Positions 21,446 to 41,634 of a stretch of 64,000 nt of DNA are shown piece after piece (the stretch's first letter is position 1; each line of letters starts with the position of its first letter). The stretch lies in contig QYRS01000007.1 of NCBI GenBank assembly GCA_006503535.1, forward strand, positions 1,364,001 to 1,428,000. The letters run 5' to 3'. Below the pieces are notes generated by a model. It ran no database searches, was not told where the DNA came from, and saw nothing but the letters and a program-made list of their open reading frames with translations. The DNA comes from Arthrinium phaeospermum. Lineage: Eukaryota; Ascomycota; Sordariomycetes; Amphisphaeriales; Apiosporaceae. A program made the translations under genes and the position numbers.

Positions 21446-24400
21446 TCAGGACTGGGACGATCGGTGCTTGGAGGGCAGCCTTCGTTGCTGTCCCTGGCTC
21501 TGCGAAGGCCTTTCGATACGAGATGAGGCACCAAACATCTGACTACCAAGCGAACCCTGGGACAGGGTTTGGCTTGTGGCAGCCGAGGCCTGGCTTACAC
21601 CCTGGGAAAGGGTTTGGCTTGAAGCAGCCGAAGCCTGGCTTGCATTATGTGCAGCGGTGTAAGGAGTGGAGGAGTCCTTCCGACCATAAGTCATCAAGCT
21701 CGAGTTCCGTCTTGGCTGTGGGCCTCCTCGCTGGCTCTGCGATGAACTCTGCAGGTTGCCTCCAAAGGTTCGCGTTGTCATGTCCTTCTCCGTGATCGTC
21801 TTCCGAATCTTGCGCCGTATAACTCATAGACTGGGAGAGTTTCGGTGGGGTGTTGGAAGATCCAGTACCCGATAGGCCAACCGACCTTGCTCGTTTGCTC
21901 TTGTGCGGCATCGTTTCCAAGGCCTGTGTCATTGGGGGCAGAGTCTGATCTGACTCGCTTTTGACTAACAGGCAACAGCTCTTGAGCCGATTGGCTGTTT
22001 GGCAAGCCCTGAACCGGGCGGTTGTATATGCTGTGATTTGAAACAGGGGCTTCTCGGGCATCGGCTGGGGATCGGCTGAGTCCTCCAGAGCTTCCAATTC
22101 TTTTAGCAGCCGCGCGCGTTACTCGCATGATCGATCTGGGAGGTATCGACTGTCTTCTAGTCCCGCTCTTGCTCGACCGATGGGGGAGACTCTACGCCCT
22201 TTTCCTCCATCGACATTGGCGATTGCACCACAACTCGTCGAATGCGGTCATCCGTGAGATCTACAGCAGATATTGGGCTGTCCGCATGGGACCAGTCAAC
22301 CTGCTCAAACATCTTCTTCATGTGATCAATTTCCTTGTAGTCCTTGACCCAGTCCTTGAGTGACGCTTTAAGCTGTTGCTGGATCTGTTGTGTTGTTTGG
22401 ACCTCCCTCGTGAACTCCTCGATGGTCGCATTTTGTAGCTCCATTTTGTCACGAAGTTTCTGCATCTCGGTTTCCTCCACGAAACGAGCCGATGTCAGCT
22501 CTTGAATCCGCTCATTTGCAGTTGCGAGGTCCCTCTCGAGGCGAGACCGGTCCTTCTCGGTGGATTGCAACTGCTTTTGAAGTTCTTCTGGCCATATTGG
22601 AGGCTCTGCTCGGTCCCTTGCGATCGTCGAAGAGCGTCCTCCAGAACTTCCTCGCGTTTCTTTGACAACTTGTCCGACTCTTTGATTACCTGGCTCTTCT
22701 TGGCGATTTGATCTTCTAGAAGAGCAACTTGCTCTTCGAGGGATTGGTGCACCTCGGCATCGGCTCGCAGGTTTGAAATGGTGGCATTGAGAAGCCACCT
22801 GTTCCTCCAAGCTCGAGTTGGCATCGATTTGCTCCTGTTGTTCGATTTGCTCCGTGAGAAAGCCATTCTCATCACACAGAGCTTGAATCCTATTGGCATT
22901 AAGTGGCAGCCTTGTTCCTCTTGGGCTGCTACAAGCTCTGCTCGGTATTCTTCATTCTCCTGGCCGATTTCGAAGTTCCAGGACTCGGCCTGTTCCCACT
23001 GCTCAATAGCCTCCTGTAATCTTTCCTCGAGCATCTGTATCTGGTACTGCGACTCTTGGTACATATACTGCAGATTCTGCGAGTGCTGGTTATCCCTCAT
23101 TTGGTTGTAGATGTGGTCGCAAAGTCCTTGGATCGATCCAATGCCAGCAATGCCTCCTTTTCTGCCATCGCGAAAGGCTGTGTCGAGGTCAGCTCTTCTC
23201 GGATCGTACCAGAAATCTCCTTGACGAAGTCATTCTTCATTGACTGCACCATATCTGTGATAGCCCCGTGGTTCGATACCCTGACGTCCTCGATAGACTT
23301 CAGAACAGTGTCAAGCTTTTGAGCTTGCTCGCACAAGTCTACGTCGAGCTCATCATTTCTGCACTGTTTCAGTTTCTTCAAGATCGTTTCATTCTGAGTA
23401 GAAAGCGTTTGAACATTCTGCGACAGCAGCAGTCGGGCTTCCTGGCCGAGTTCCTTTCTCAGACCTTCGGCAACGTCCTTTTCACTAGACAGTTCCTCGA
23501 AGCTCGTCATTTTCTTTCTGGATTTTTGCTGATCGCGTATCTTGTTCTTTTTGCAGAGCCAAGATAGTCTCTCGATTTCGCCGGTAAAAGTTTTGTTGCT
23601 CTTCAGTCGCTTTATTGAGCTGGGTCCTGAACTCTTTACATTTCTCATGAAGCTTCTGCACCTTTGAGCTTTCATTCTCTGCAATCTGCCTCTCTTCTTC
23701 GGCCTCTTCAGCCCACTCGTCTCTCTCTGCTCTGGCTTGATCAATGGCCTGAGATTGTCTGTGCATTTCCTTTCGATGTTCTTCAATCTCCTCATCTTGC
23801 GTCGCAACGCGCTCTCGGAGTGCTTTCAGCTCGGTCTCCACACCATCTTTATACTCTTCGAGCCTGTTGAAATAGGAATTCCATTGATGTGTCAATCCTC
23901 TGAAATCATCGTTCAGCATCTCTCCTACCCCAGCATGCTCGATTGGCAGCGATTTGGGTGGTTGTGGGACCCGGCGTTTCGACACATTTGAGTTAGACGA
24001 AGAAGGTCTGCAAGGTTGGTTCTTTGGAGGCTCAGATGGTATGGGTCTTGTCATGGGTGTCGCTGGGTTTCGTCGACCAGCTCGTCCCTGGGGCGCTTGC
24101 CGAGACACTTGACCAATTGGTTTGTGTTGGCGTCGTGGCGTCAATTGTTTCTTTGGAGAGAAAGTAAGGTCTCCTGGTCCTTCGGCCTTGGTCACTTCTG
24201 ATTGTCGCCTTCCGCCGTGAAGTTTCGTCCCATTTTGGGCGTGTCTTCTGAGCTCTAGAGGCAGATTGTGAGAGGTTTTAGGTGGCTTTTCTGCCCGAAC
24301 TTGTGATCCCATGTTGCTCTTACCACCAGCGAGAGGCTGTCTCGTCTTTGCCATATGGCGTATAGGGGTTGAATTGACGGTGTTGGCATTTCCAGATTCA

Positions 24401-25354
24401 CTCGAAGACTGTTTCCCCACCTCTTCCGGGATATGACCATGATCAAGACCGCCAGTGAACACAGAACCATGTCGTTCTGTAACCCTGGAAGGCCGCTTGA
24501 CAGAGGGCCAGGAACTGCTGGGGTTCTTGGATCCACTCTGTTGTTGGTGTTGCTTAGTGTTAGATGGCTGTAGACCCGTTGAGGGACGATCATCCTGAGG
24601 AGGTTCTCTTTCCTCCTCGTGGGCTGGTTGCGTCACCTCGTCTCGAACTTCAGTCCCGTCACTCCCTTCGCTACGCACTTCTTCTGGCAATGAGGACTTC
24701 TCGGGGCCTTGGTGGCGATACGTGAGCCGATCTTCCTGGTTGTCACCGTTCTGGTCTTGGATATTTGTGTCCTCATGGCGTTGCATTGCTGCACTCGAGC
24801 AGGCCGGGATAGGTTGCATAGTCTCTCTGACCTGTACTGGAGACGGCTTCTTGACGGAAGAATGACGACTTGGGGGTGGTGAAGCTCGTGGTTGTGGGGG
24901 GCTGACGTTGGGTGGACATCTGTGCATTTGTAGGGCCATTTCCACCAACTGTGGTCGTGGTAGGACCCATCTCCTGGCCTGATCTGCGTTGCTGAGAAGA
25001 CTTGCGAAGATCGTGTTGCGCGAACGAGAAAGTATCGTTCACTTCTTGTTGAGGGTCGGCAATTGGGGGTCTGGCAATCAGAGTACCCAGCCCTGCATTG
25101 GAAACCCCTTGGCTGGTGTTCTCTGTTGTGGTGGGTGGTTCGTCCAGACGGTGCTCCACCAAAGAGCCCATATCCATCGGATCGTTGTCGTCCTCAAGCT
25201 GGCTGAAATCCCCTTCAGCGTACTGGGGGTTGTTTCGATTCGGGGGAAAAGGAAACTGTTGAGAGTATTGCTGGTTGGAGAACATGGAGGAACTTTGAGA
25301 CTCGTCCCCTTCCTGAGCTTCCCAGTCCTCATCGTCTGGTAGGGGTTGGGACAT
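21446..25354 (-). CDS. Long coiled-coil protein of unknown function, frame interrupted
   Basis: The start at 25354 reads MSQPLPDDEDWEAQEGDE and opens a long Ser/Gln/Pro-rich, probably disordered region (about 25350-23950). From about 23900 to 22150 the frames that make sense encode a nearly continuous Glu/Gln/Lys-rich heptad coiled coil, with pieces such as EEYKDGVETELKALRERV, AERDEWAEEAEEERQI, MLEERLQEAIEQWEQ and SLEEQVALLEDQIAKK. The tail is basic and Ser-rich with KRARSVG and two 15-residue repeats, ending LPSKHRSSQS. The overall plan resembles nuclear structural, spindle or meiotic axis proteins, but no sequence motif allows naming one. At least six frame breaks are needed, near 24880, 23520, 23110, 22910, 22810, 22600 and 21770. 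All leave the heptad pattern continuous across the joint. Confidence 0.7.
21555..21644 (-). repeat. Two tandem 45-bp units coding a 15-residue repeat
   Basis: Copies at 21555-21599 and 21600-21644 on the minus strand encode QASAASSQTLSQGVS-like units (second copy QASAATSQTLSQG). The unit length is a multiple of three, so the repeat keeps the reading frame at the C-terminal end of the coiled-coil protein. Confidence 0.85.
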
Positions 25355-32068
<6,714 letters not shown>

Positions 32069-33657
32069 ACTTCCAGAAGCCGAATCATCTTCAACCCCTC
32101 CTTCTCCATCTTCTACTTCTCTTCTTATCAGGCCCAGTGCGGAGGATAGTATCTACTCCTAAAGTGAGGAGGGACCTTGTCAAAAAGGGGACCCCCTTTA
32201 CCCAGAGAATGAGATGATGGTAAATCACGGAAAGCATGAGTGCAATGGCACAAAGTGTTTTGCATATATATACATCATGTAGATAGAGAGTAATAATAGT
32301 CCCACCTGCGAAGTCTCGCTTGTCGTCAATGACGTCAAACGGGAACCGTACGGTCGGGTGATGGTACCCTTTCATCGTCAAGGGTTTCCATAGTTTTAAT
32401 ATGCAAAGAAATGCAACGGCTAAGCTTTTTCCAAATGCCCAGTTTGTTGGAAGTGATGTGATGTGATTTTCGTGCGCATCGCGGGCAGTACTACGACGTT
32501 GGTTCTGCAAGCCAAGATGAGAGAGTCCAATCTCCTTCCGCTCTGGGATTTTGTGCCACAAACGTCTTCAATGCAAGCATTTCATCCTGTGTGCGAGGTT
32601 TCAATCTCTCTATAACCCATCTTCTTGGGAAATACGAGTATAACTTGTTCCCCCCATGCTATAGTCATAATAGGCGAGCAGTGTTGAATCGGCCTACTCC
32701 CGGCCCCCAACGCCCAAATCAAACCCACATCGTGACATGAGTCTTGGCGCCGTAATATCGCTTGCTCTACATAGAGGCCCCTTTTCATATTCACTCTTTA
32801 CGAATACGATCTGAGCCGGCCAATAGAGACGTACTATCTGGATGCAATTCGTTCGCCGATAAACATCTAAGCCACATTAGTTCAAAGGTCGACATATACT
32901 AATGCCTGATGAATGCAGTGCGAGTCATGGATCTACAGTATGAAATGCCAAGAAAACGAACAGAAGACCAAAAGAAGAACAGGCCATGATTAGTCTCGCC
33001 CCTAATTGGCTTGATGGCCGGGACGCCTGGCTTACATACATATCAGTACCAGCAGAGTATACTGTGAGTCGTATTTGAACTGCGTTACGTTCGGTTCCTA
33101 ACAGCGCTGCTAGAGCTAGTGGTCTCCGGCCTTTAAACTCTCCTGGTATGTAAGCCATGTTCGGTTGATCTTATACCTTCCTCATGCCTATGATTTCTGC
33201 CACCTCTTTAACTCTGTGGCATCGCCCCTGTCCGTTGAACAATTTGCTGGGCGCAGCTCCGGGAACAGTAACGCGACTAACCTGGAGAGGGAATATAGGC
33301 AACCCCCCGAGCCCCTTACAACCGAGGCAGACATTTTCGCAACGACACTCAGTATTCGACACATACAGTGAATTATGTTAAGACATATATAGAGTTTCGA
33401 ATAGATACTTCCACCCCATCCCCCATACTACATAAAAGTCAGCCCCATCCTACACAACACTTTCTGCTAAGCTCCAATGTAACAATGCAAGCCATGCACC
33501 AAACTCCCGCCTATAGCGCCAATGCCTGCCGCCGCTGCTAAACAAAAAGCACATGGTCATACAATAGACGCAGTAAATGCTCTGTCTATCTGTTGTTCTC
33601 GAGACCCTCCACCCCTTCTAAGAGCCCACCAAGTCAGTAGGGTGATATTAATGTCTA
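32069..33657. other. Convergent spacer, 1.6 kb
   Basis: Lies between the 3' ends of the subtilase and MED13. No gene is supported; the left part should be the subtilase 3' untranslated region. Confidence 0.5.
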
Positions 33658-36600
33658 TTACATCAACATATATAAGGTTCGACACCCCTTTTCGGCCGCC
33701 GCAATATGCCAAGGACGACAATCGACTTCCTTGTCCACCATGCCTCTTGCGCGCGCCAGCGTACCCAGACCCCTATAGTACGTAAGGAGTTCTCGCATGG
33801 CCGTCTCGTAGGCGCGAGGGTTGCAGCCCTCAGAGTGCACAATGTTGACCTCCATGACGGCGGGTGGGTCTTCGGGTCGCGGTCCACCACGCTTGACGAG
33901 GTAGCCGGATACAATGGCCGGATTGAGGTCCGTAGGCGACATGGAATTACTCAAGCGGTGCGCCAGGACAGCGCCCCACATGTGATCAGTGACATCGACA
34001 AGCGTCGCATCGGCCTCGGAATCGTCGGTGGTGCCGCCGCCTGGAGTGGGAGCGCTGGTAGGACCGCCATCAACACCACGGATAGATGGTGTCGGTGGCC
34101 CGTTCCCAGACTGCTCCGGGGAAACGATGGACGCTTGTGGCGTAGAAACAGGGGTCGTATAGAAAGCAGCTGATCCGCCGGCCGTCGGCACCTTCACCGT
34201 GGGCGGGATAAGCTGGAGCGAGGGATTCGTGTCCACCGTGGCTAGAGTCAGACTGACGGAGCATCTTGTCTCAGCTTGTGCTAGATTAGACCAGGTTTCG
34301 ATCTCCGACTGGTCCATGACACCGCACTTGGCGATCATGATGCGCCAATGTACTTTCCGCGTGCAGGTGATGTCTCGAGTCGTTTCCCAAATCTCGTGCG
34401 CAACGTCCGCAAAGAGCGTTGCGATGGATTTGTTTCTGCGTCCCAGGCAGTACGAAGCTGTTAATTGTTGGCATCCTCTGTTATCGCTCCAAGCAGCCGT
34501 GATCCATCGCTCGTCGACACTCTGCGCGTATGCCAGGTGGAGACAGCTGTTTTCATGTAACAAAGACGACGTTGGTGTGGACGTCAGCTTGAAATCGATG
34601 ATGCGTGGAAGCGGCTGCTCGAGCACGATAGCTGGCGACGGCATCGCCCCGTTAAACAGCGTACAGCGATCGTATACTTCAAACGCTAATTTCATATAGT
34701 CGGCCGGGCATGGCATAGGAATCGATGTCGAAGAGGCAAGAAAGTCCAAGGGGATGAGCTGAAGAGCCATGTCGTTCTCGGCGCGTTTTCTGCTGTTGAT
34801 CAGGAGCTTCTTATACCGCTCAAAGAGTTGTTGAAAAGCGTAGCATGACTCAATCGCAGCTCCTGCCATGTCCGAAGAGTACACGAAAAAGACCACGAAG
34901 TTGGTTTCCTTCACGGCAAGATGTGCCAGTACCTCACTCAACTTGGATAATCCTGCCGACAAATTCGGCCCCATCAATGATGGAGTGCTTTGGAAACTCT
35001 CGGCTGGTTTCTCGACCTGGTAAGACATTAGGCCATTCGGGATTTCCGGAGACGCGTTCATACGACCGAAGGCGCCAAGCTTGAGACTCTCGTAAACACT
35101 TTGCATCCTATCCAGGAACACATCCGCATCATCACTGATACCAATGAGCTCAGGGAATATGCAAACAGCATCGATGGCCTTGCCGCCATGGGAGGGCCCG
35201 AGGCCGAGGCTTTCCCAGAATGCCACCGCAGATGGTAAGACAGAAAGCTTTGATTCGTAGCGTCGCAACTCCACATGCGGAGAGGGTATTTGGAACGGAT
35301 TGCTAGGTTTGATCTGATCAGCCCCAGGCGGTCGAGGCTGTAGTCTCGAGGGCTGTCCCAGTAAAGGTACGTCTTGAACCTCGATGAATGAACGAAATTG
35401 GCACCCTGAGGCCTCGTTTCCAAATGCCTTGGGCAACACGGTACGCAAATCGTCGACTAGCTTGTGCGTGATCGTCATAAGATCGCGTCGCTGATCGAGT
35501 CCTGTCTGTGTAATCGTATCCCGTGTTGTCGTAAAGCTAAGTGTGCTGGTAGAGGCTTGATCTGTGAGCAGCTGGGCTGCGATGATGAATTCTTGATCAG
35601 GCAGTGCCAGTGGTAAGTCAATGGGCTCTGGGTCTGCAAAGTACTTGACCAGTGGAAGTTCGACGTCGGATTTCGAGAAGACTGGCACATCAAATGATAG
35701 AGAAGGTGAAGCTGCATCCACAGATTCAAAATCTTTGAAGGAGGTTGCAAGCGACTTCTCATCATCCTCCATGCGACGTTTCCGAACAGAGACCGACTTC
35801 ACAGGCGATGGCGGCTCGTCACTTTCATATGTTGAATCATCTTGATCGGATACCAAGCTGCCTTCGTCTGCATCAGAAGATACATCATCAGGCTTACCAG
35901 GGCTCGGCTGCTGCGAGAGACCACCATGACCATTGACCAAACGAGCAAGCAGGTCGCCAACATTGCTTGGGAGGCCTTTGGGTTTCCGGTGCCCTTTGAT
36001 GTGGCGCTGGAGGTAATTTGTTTTGGGCGGCGCGTTGATAGACAGGGGGCGGGTTTCTTCGGATCGCATAAAGGTAAAATCGAAACGACCATTGCCTTGA
36101 TACTTGCTGTCCACCATCGACAAATCTGGCCCGAAATCCACTTTCTGGAAGACACTGCTCGACTGAGGCTGATATATCTGGGAATTATGCTGGACCGCTT
36201 TTCGGTTGTCCAACGATGCTCTGATTCGTTTAAAAACCGTGTCCGGATTGAACGGGCTCGCTTGTCGCTTTGCTCTTTGAGGCTCCTGCTTACCAGTCTC
36301 AGTCTCTATCGGGCGTTTTGACTCTTGCACCATCGAGCTCCTGGCGTGTTTGAGTTCAGGTTTGGCGAATACAGCAGGGCGAGCCACCAGAGGTACAGGC
36401 GCCTCGGCTTGTACTGGTTTGATTTCAGGTGGTGCTGGGGCACCAAAGCTTGCCGTCAAGTCAAGATTGGGCATGCTGTTCGACATGTCAGGCAAATCAA
36501 GCGACATATCCATGTCGCCCGGTTGCTCGTCAAAGAAATTAAAATCGGCATCAGTGATGTCGTTGTCACCCCCGAACATGTCTGGGCCCAGGTCACCAAA

Positions 36601-38214
36601 TAGGTTTTCCGAATCAAATGAGCCCGTATTACGCTCTCGTTTCGACACGGGTTGGTCCCAAGCCTCCGTAAACGTATCAGGGGGGGCACTCATGACGGTG
36701 TCAACATCAGCCATGACAGCAGCACTGTTGTTGTTTGCAGGACTGGACACGGTTCCATCCATAGAAGGCGTTGCTCCCACCGGAGCCTGCACTCCATCTG
36801 GCGGTGTCGGGTACATTGCGCCCGGAGGGACCCCTGGAAGGCCTGAACGATGGAGAGCTAATGGAGATGTCCCGTTGGGTTGTTGCACTTGGCTGTCGGA
36901 TGAAGCAGCATCACGCGCAACTGCAGCATCCCTCTCCTTCGCTTTTCTTACCAGGGCTTCATCGCGCTCGCCAGCACCTAAGAACCATGATTTCGCAAGG
37001 GACAAGGGATCGTACGATTCGTTTGTCATAGTACGCGCCGAATCATCAGGTGGCCTCTCCAAGCTGAGCTTTTGGAAGGCTTTGCAAAAGCAAAGACTAG
37101 AAGGCCATGACATGTTTGTGCCCGTGTTGAATAAGGGGGTATTCTTGCCATCAAACTTGGCCTCGACAGGTTTCCGACGCACCCGTTGCAGGCTCAGCCA
37201 TTTTTGCGTTCCACTAATCGGTGAAGGTAGATTCCGGGCCTCCAATAGCTTGATGCAAATATTACGCCACGGTCGCAAGCGTTCCTCCCTGTCAGGGCGA
37301 GGCCGTAGAACTTGGAGATCCGGCGACTGGCCCATTCCGTTTTCGGTGGCTGATGAGCCATCACTCTCCGTCACAAGATAACACGTTGCAAACACACCCA
37401 GAGGTGCTGCCAAGACAGTTCGCCCGACTGATGGTATCAAGGCGGAGTCTGAGAAGATACTGAGACCCTCCGCCAGACAGACATTGACCGTGGATACCAA
37501 GGCTCCGGTGGTGGTCAAATACGCTCTCAAGGAGGCGAGATGGGGAACACCACCATTGCTATCACTTCGTACATGCGGTGGAAGCAACAATGTTCTCGAG
37601 TCGAGGGGTGTGGCACCAATCTTGCTACAGAGACCGGCGGAAAGAGCAGAAATGACAGCAGATATGAAGTGCTCATAGACATCCTTGGTGGACGTTGAAG
37701 TGGCCGGCTTGCTCTCGTTAGCGGCGACATCGACGCCCAATCCGTTGGGAGGGGGAACCCTCGATATCAAGTCCAAAGCCCCCGAAACACTGGACGACGA
37801 GCTGTTAGGCGTATGGGCCGAGTTGGGGCCTGATAGACGATTCCTAGCAAGTCCCGCGGGCTCGAATGTGCTTTCGTCGCTGAGGGATAGAGTGTAACCA
37901 CAGCTGTCTAACGTCTTCGGGAGACTGGGGCTGTCGTGTTGGGCATCCTTCCAAAGCAAATGAAAGCACCACAATCCATGCTTGGCAGTGTCCAGATGGG
38001 CCAGGTAGCCATCATTCCTCAAGCTGCCTTCGAGTTCGAGGGCACCAGTGCCAAAAATGGAGGGAGGTGGGGCAACGAGTTCGTAGAATGCGTAAGCGAC
38101 GGAAGAGATGTCGTTCTAGAGGCCAGGTCAGTTAGCAAAAGGCAGCCGCAGCAGCGATATAAAGTTGAGACTCACGATTAGCAAAGCATTAGTCTCATAT
38201 TCCGCAGTGTCCAT
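33658..38214 (-). CDS. Mediator kinase-module subunit 13 (MED13/SSN2/SRB9)
   Basis: MED13 joins the CDK8-cyclin C-MED12 kinase module to core Mediator and so mostly represses RNA polymerase II transcription. A first exon of 13 codons (38176-38214, MDTAEYETNALLI) is joined through a 60-base intron (38116-38175) to NDISSVAYAFYELVAPP, giving 1498 residues. The N-terminal domain shows the segment STVNVCLAEGLSIFSDSALI and PLGVFATCYLV. A long Ser/Asp/Pro-rich disordered middle follows, including the acidic patch MFGGDNDITDADFNFFDE. The C-terminal PIWI/MID-like domain shows FVVFFVYSSDMAGAAIESCY, CTLFNGAMPSPAIVLEQPL and DERWITAAWSDNRG, and ends RPWHIAAAEKGCRTLYMLM, the family's characteristic tail. 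The frame is open throughout, in contrast to the genes left of 25 kb. It is transcribed divergently from ENP2. Confidence 0.95.
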
Positions 38215-39313
38215 ATCGTCATTGCGGGGGCCGCTGGTTCTCGGTCTTCGTGACAGAGTATGAACCACTTAGGTATCGTCGCTACCTCGAACTATTTGAT
38301 GTCGAAATTCTGGTGTTGTATATGTAGGAGGCAGATGATACGCTCGAGATGGCCGACTCCATCGCACCCGCGCCGGTCGAGGAATGGGTTCTGGCAGTAT
38401 GCGCCCCGAGATAAGGACTTGAGGCTTCGTTCGCGATGCTTGGTGGATTGCCGGGTTTGCGGACGCGACGGCGGGTCGGGGAGGTTAAACCAGAACCGAA
38501 GGGGCTGGGCTGTTCAATGTGCCAAAGGCGTAGCCAGATGCCTCGATGATGGCCTGGGTTTGTTGGTTTCGTTGTTGTTCTTCCCTCATCTGACAGGATG
38601 GTTGCGTGTCGAGAGTTGTCGCATCCGGGCTTGAGAGGCGTTGTTGTTTCCTAGCTGCATACAATACGGCGCATGTTCTCGCTCTCCCCCGGTTTCGAGC
38701 TAAAGGGTGCAGCAGGTAGTAAGTGCACTGGTGCACTGGACTGGAGTCATAAACAGGGACCTCCTCCAGCCAAAGCACTACAGCACCAACTGTGGCTTCA
38801 GCGGGTGGCTGCGACCAATCATCGTACGAGGGATATCATACAAGCACAAGAAGGCGGGTCCCAAAGATCGATCATTGTTCGGCCGAGGCAGGCTAAGAGG
38901 TAAGAAGAGACTAGCTGGGTGTACCCACCAAAACCATCCATGTCAATCAGTGCTTCACTGCGCGCGCCTGGACGTCCTGAAAGTGACGGCGTTTTGCCGT
39001 ACCAGACCGCTAAAATTTCAATTCCATCGCGACAGGACTGAAGAGAGCCTCTGGCAAAGGCCGACCCCACCAAGCATATTCGCACCCGCCAGTGACCTTT
39101 TTTCCTCTTCGGCTTCACCTTGAATATTCTCTGCGCATTAGAGAATTCACTGGTAGGGGCCTCTAGCTTTTCCTTCTCCAAGCAAAGCTATACAAGAGAC
39201 TCGCCGACCCCCAAAACACCCGTCGATTATCGGTTCAACTTCTTGTCGCAGTTGTACCAAGCCGACTCGTTCGCTGGGCATGTTCCCATAGTTCACAGAC
39301 CGCCAAAGACAAA
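38215..39313. promoter_or_regulatory. Divergent promoter interval, MED13 / ENP2
   Basis: The 1.1 kb between the two start codons has no supported gene and must hold both promoters and leaders. I could not assign a specific factor site with confidence. Confidence 0.5.
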
Positions 39314-41436
39314 ATGAAGAGCGATATCACAGGAGATGTGGCTGTCTATACAGGTCAGTCTAAGTTGGTTGGCATAGTGTCGGACATCGTGGCCGTTGTA
39401 GCTAACATGACTGGTCACTGTAGTTGCTGGCGCAGAAACTGCCCGCCCACTGCCGGAATGGCTCGCCCGCCGGAGAAAGCGATCCCTGAAACAAGATGCC
39501 GAGTACATGAACCGAGTCGAGCTTCTCCAGGACTTCGGCTTCGAAGAGGCCAGCCAATGCATCCGTGTCAGTGATGACGGAGACTGGGTCGTGAGCACAG
39601 GAACGTACAAGCCCCAGATGCATGTGCATTATACGTCGCATCTGTCTCTAGCCTTCTCAAGGCATACGACCGCTTTAAATACCACTTTCCTACTCTTGTC
39701 CGAAGACTATACAAAATCTCTTCATCTTCAGTCCGATCGATCCCTCGAATTCCATACTAAAGGCCAGAGGCATTACACAACCCGTTTGCCCCGTTACGGA
39801 AGAGTAAGTTGAAGACAAATATGCATATGCGAGTGCCTACATTCTAACCAGGTATATAGGATCTGGTATACGACCGCTTCTCTGCTGAGGCTCTGGTGCC
39901 CTCGGTGGGCCTCGATGCCGACGGCAACGGTGAAGTTTTCCGAATGAACCTTGACCTCGGCCAATTCTTGAACAGCTACAAGATTGACGTCGGTAGGGAT
40001 GAGGGCGTCGAAACTGGTTTGCAAGGAAGCATCTACGCTCCGAGTGTCAACTGCGGTGCCATAGCCGAAAACACACATGGCTTGACTGCATTCGGTACAT
40101 CGGCCGGAACGGTTGCCTTTTTCGACCCCAGAGCGAAGAAGGCCATTCCGGTCACAGGTCCCAAGATGGAGGGCGAGGTCACAGCACTTGACTTCAGCAA
40201 CTCAGGACTCTCCTTGGCTGTCGGCAGTTCGGAGGGAATAGTGAAACTTTACGACTTACGTTCACCTCGTGCACTACTGCAGAAGGACCAAGGAATGGGC
40301 TACTCTATCAAGCAGCTGATGCACTTGACAACGGCATCTCAGGAAAAGAAGATATTGTCTGCCGATAAACGCACTATCAAAATCTGGGATGAGTCTGATG
40401 GAAAGCCGTGGGCTTCAATGGAGCCCGTTGTTGACATCAACCATGTCGCCTGGATCAAGGACACCGGTATGCTGATGACGGCAAACGAAGGTAAGCTCAT
40501 AGCCCACATCTTTCACTCGGACGAACCATTGACTAACCCGTATTCTCTTCAGGTCCGGAACAACACGCTTTCCTCATCCCTCAACTGGGTCCCTCGCCCC
40601 GATGGTGCTCCTTCTTGGACAATATGGTGGAGGAAATGGCCGAAGAAGTCAAGACTACAACATACGACAACTACAAGTTCTTGACCCTACCCGATCTGAA
40701 ATCCCTCAGCTTGGATCATCTCATCGGCAAAACCAACCTCCTCCGTCCTTACATGCATGGTTACTTTGTTGCCAGCAAACTGTACGACCAGGCCAAGCTT
40801 ATCGCCAACCCATATGCATGGGAGGAGGAGCGCGCGAAGCGCGTCAAGGAGAAGGTTGAGCAGGAACGTGCCACCAGAATTCGCGGTACCAAGAAGGTCA
40901 AGGTCAATCAGAAATTGGCAGACAAGCTCCTTAAACGACAAGAACGACGAGCCAAGGTGGACACCAAGGCTGGCATGCTTGGCGATGAACGTTTCGGCAA
41001 GCTGTTCGAAGACGAGGAGTTCATGGTCGACGAGACCAGCAGAGAGTTTAAATCGCTCAACCCCAGTACGAAAGTGGACGCTTCAGGCTCGACCGCAACG
41101 AAGCCAAAGGAACGGAATTCCGATGATGATAGCAGCGGCAGCGAAATTTCATCGGATGACGACGATGGCACTAATGATGTTCGGATGACAGTATCATCTT
41201 CGAACCAGGGTGGACGACAGGCGAAGGATATTGCGCTAGGCGCGCGAAGTCAGAAGACAGGTCGCGTCAGCAAGGGTAGAGGCGACGTGGTTGGTGAGAA
41301 ATCCGTCTCGTTTGTGCCCGAATCAAAACGGAGGAAGCAAGGTCAAGATGAGGATATGGAGGACGCGCCTCCCCAACAGAAGCGATCGAACGCCGACAGG
41401 AGGAGTGCCAGCACAAACACGTTTAGGAAGTTGTGA
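39314..41436 (+). CDS. Ribosome biogenesis protein ENP2 (NOL10)
   Basis: Nucleolar WD-repeat protein of the small-subunit processome, needed for early 18S rRNA processing. Four exons (39314-39353, 39424-39803, 39860-40490, 40553-41436) give 644 residues in one frame. The start at 39314 reads MKSDITGDVAVYT and continues over the first junction to ETARPLPEWLARRRKRSLK, a hallmark of the family. The beta-propeller follows: FLLLSEDYTKSLHLQSDRSL, FGTSAGTVAFFDPRAKK, VGSSEGIVKLYDLRSP and SADKRTIKIWDESDGKPWA. Next is the conserved PQLGPSPRWCSFLDNMVEEM and the helical NUC153-like part (KLADKLLKRQERRAKVD, DERFGKLFEDEEFMVDE). The tail is acidic and then basic, as usual for nucleolar proteins. Confidence 0.95.
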
Positions 41437-41634
41437 TACCCTGATAAGATAAATTTATAAACACCCATCAAGCAGAACTGGTATGATGGTACATGCTATC
41501 AAATCGAGACCAAAGTCGCCGCCCAAGTGCCGGATCCAGCAAACATAATCGAATTACCTAGCTAAAGTGCCCTCGCATCATCACATATTTATTCCTTCAT
41601 TACGGTCGTCAACCCCCACCAGGAGGCTCGTGTT

